Of a stretch of 6,405 nucleotides of DNA, positions 5,364 through 6,405 are shown in pieces. Every line of letters starts with the position of its first letter. The first letter of the stretch is position 1. The notes under the pieces were generated by a model, which did not search any database, was not told where the DNA came from, and saw only the letters and a list, made by a program, of their open reading frames with translations. Origin of the DNA: Oscillospiraceae bacterium (lineage in GTDB: Bacteria > Bacillota > Clostridia > Oscillospirales > Ruminococcaceae); NCBI GenBank assembly GCA_022511485.1, contig JAFLUJ010000332.1:1-6405 (forward strand), read 5' to 3'. Position numbers and translations under genes: made by a program.

Positions 5364-6371
5364 TTATCGTGCGTCAACAAATCCGACCTTGCGGTATACC
5401 TTGGTGAGAGTTTTTCTGCTGATGGAAAGCGCCGATCTTGCACCCTCCATGTAGCACTCCTTAAGATAAGCCTTGTCAGCCATAAGACGTGCAAACTCCT
5501 CACGAACCGGCTTAAGACGATCGGATACCGCCTCGCCTACCGCAAGCTTGAAATCTCCGTAGCCCTTTCCGTCAAACTCCCGCTCTATTTCCGGAATTTC
5601 CCTGCCGGTAACAGCAGAGTAGATAGCCAGGAGATTGCTTACACCCGGCTTTTCCTCAGCGTAGCGGATCTCCGAATCACTGTCAGTAACAGCACGCTTG
5701 AATTTTCTTATGATAACGTCCGGCTCATCGAGGATGAACACGCAGGCGTTGGGATTCTCATCCGACTTGGACATCTTCTTTTCCGGATCCTGCAGGGACT
5801 TTATCCTTGCCCCCACCTTGGGGATATACGCCTCCGGAACGGTAAAGAAATCTCCGTATTTGCCGTTGAATCGCTGAGCAATGTTTCTTGCCAGCTCCAG
5901 ATGCTGACGCTGATCTTCACCGATTGGGACAAGATCGGCATTGTACGCCAGAATGTCAGCAGCCATAAGAACCGGATATGTGAATAACCCTGCATTGATG
6001 TCATCCGCGTGCTTTGCGGATTTGTCCTTGAACTGGGTCATTCTGGAAAGCTCTCCGAACTGAGTGGAGCAGGACAGTATCCAGCTAAGCTCAGCATGAG
6101 TGCTTGCATGGCTCTGTATAAAAGTAATGGATTTTTTCGGGTCAATACCGCAGGCAAACAGCAGAGCGTATGCCTCCAGTGATTTCTGACGGAGCTGCAC
6201 AGGGTCTTGTCTTACCGTAATAGCGTGCATATCAACAATGGAATAAATGCAGTTGAACTCGTCCTGAAGCTCCCCCCAGCGTGAAACAGCTCCTATATAG
6301 TTGCCCAGCGTAAAAGTGCCGGTGGGCTGAATACCGCTGAAAATAACCTTTTTCTTCTCCTGCTCGGACAT
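5364..6371 (-). CDS. trpS: Tryptophanyl-tRNA synthetase
   Basis: This 335-residue cytoplasmic class I aminoacyl-tRNA synthetase charges tRNA-Trp with tryptophan using ATP. The Rossmann signature is PTGTFTLGNYIGA at residues 16-28, where TLGN is the form the HIGH motif takes in bacterial TrpRS. The KMSKS loop is intact at 199-203 (within EKKMSKSDEN). Also seen are YPVLMAADILAYNAD at 132-146, with the aspartate that recognises the indole, and VPIGEDQRQHLELARNIA at 148-165. The length is typical for bacterial TrpRS and the gene appears complete. I choose the ATG at 6369-6371, because GAAAGAG at 6381-6387 sits nine bases upstream. The TTG at 6378-6380 directly abuts that site and is unlikely to be used. 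Only 34 bases lie upstream, so any promoter or tryptophan-responsive T-box leader is out of view. The gene has no evident functional link to the sugar-transport genes. Confidence 0.97.
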   Translation of the reverse strand: MSEQEKKKVIFSGIQPTGTFTLGNYIGAVSRWGELQDEFNCIYSIVDMHAITVRQDPVQLRQKSLEAYALLFACGIDPKKSITFIQSHASTHAELSWILSCSTQFGELSRMTQFKDKSAKHADDINAGLFTYPVLMAADILAYNADLVPIGEDQRQHLELARNIAQRFNGKYGDFFTVPEAYIPKVGARIKSLQDPEKKMSKSDENPNACVFILDEPDVIIRKFKRAVTDSDSEIRYAEEKPGVSNLLAIYSAVTGREIPEIEREFDGKGYGDFKLAVGEAVSDRLKPVREEFARLMADKAYLKECYMEGARSALSISRKTLTKVYRKVGFVDAR

Positions 6372-6380
6372 ATTTATCAA

Positions 6381-6387
6381 CTCTTTC
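6381..6387 (-). promoter_or_regulatory. Ribosome binding site deciding the trpS start
   Basis: GAAAGAG on the minus strand is a moderate Shine-Dalgarno match nine bases upstream of the ATG at 6369-6371. It touches the upstream TTG at 6378-6380, which rules against that longer reading. Confidence 0.6.
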
Positions 6388-6405
6388 TTATAATTTATAT
6401 ATTTT

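Noticed and set aside
6372..6405. Possible promoter or T-box leader of trpS
   Set aside because: Only 34 AT-rich bases are visible upstream. Neither a -35 box nor the T-box sequence can be judged from this.

Overview
The window looks like a chromosomal segment from an anaerobic Gram-positive, most likely a Clostridia member near Ruminococcus. This rests on moderate GC with AT-rich intergenic DNA, strong AGGAGG-type ribosome binding sites, a lipoprotein-type sugar-binding protein with a Gly/Ser/Asn/Asp linker, and the protein sequences. The genus is an inference from memory of similar proteins and was not checked. No mobile element, CRISPR array, rRNA or tRNA gene is visible. All six genes lie on the minus strand, so transcription runs from high to low coordinates.

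In transcription order: trpS (tryptophanyl-tRNA synthetase, 6371-5364) comes first. A 341-bp AT-rich spacer follows, holding a well-formed promoter, a tandem 13-bp repeat and a LacI-type operator candidate. Then come a LacI/GalR-family repressor (5022-4006), a lipoprotein solute-binding protein (3946-2498), and two binding-protein-dependent permeases (2376-1417 and 1430-549, overlapping by 14 bp). A strong intrinsic terminator at 508-538 closes this unit. A separate promoter (437-413) drives a homoserine dehydrogenase gene (hom), of which only the first 125 codons lie in the window.

The middle four genes form a carbohydrate-uptake locus of the CUT1 (MalEFG-like) type with its own repressor. 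The binding protein captures an oligosaccharide outside the cell, the two permeases form the membrane channel, and the repressor probably senses the sugar or a product of it. No ATPase and no glycoside hydrolase are encoded here, so the transporter must borrow a shared ATPase (MsmK/MsiK type) from elsewhere. The substrate cannot be read from the sequence. A cellodextrin-like sugar is a guess from remembered resemblance to clostridial cellodextrin-binding proteins.

Regulation appears layered. There is one promoter before the repressor gene and a second, extended -10 promoter whose -35 box lies in the last codons of the repressor gene. That second promoter is overlapped by two inverted repeats. 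A 14-bp hairpin, fully paired only in the minus-strand RNA, separates the binding-protein gene from the permease genes and probably sets their expression ratio. I see ordinary metabolism and sugar transport with interesting cis-regulation, not a new type of biological system.
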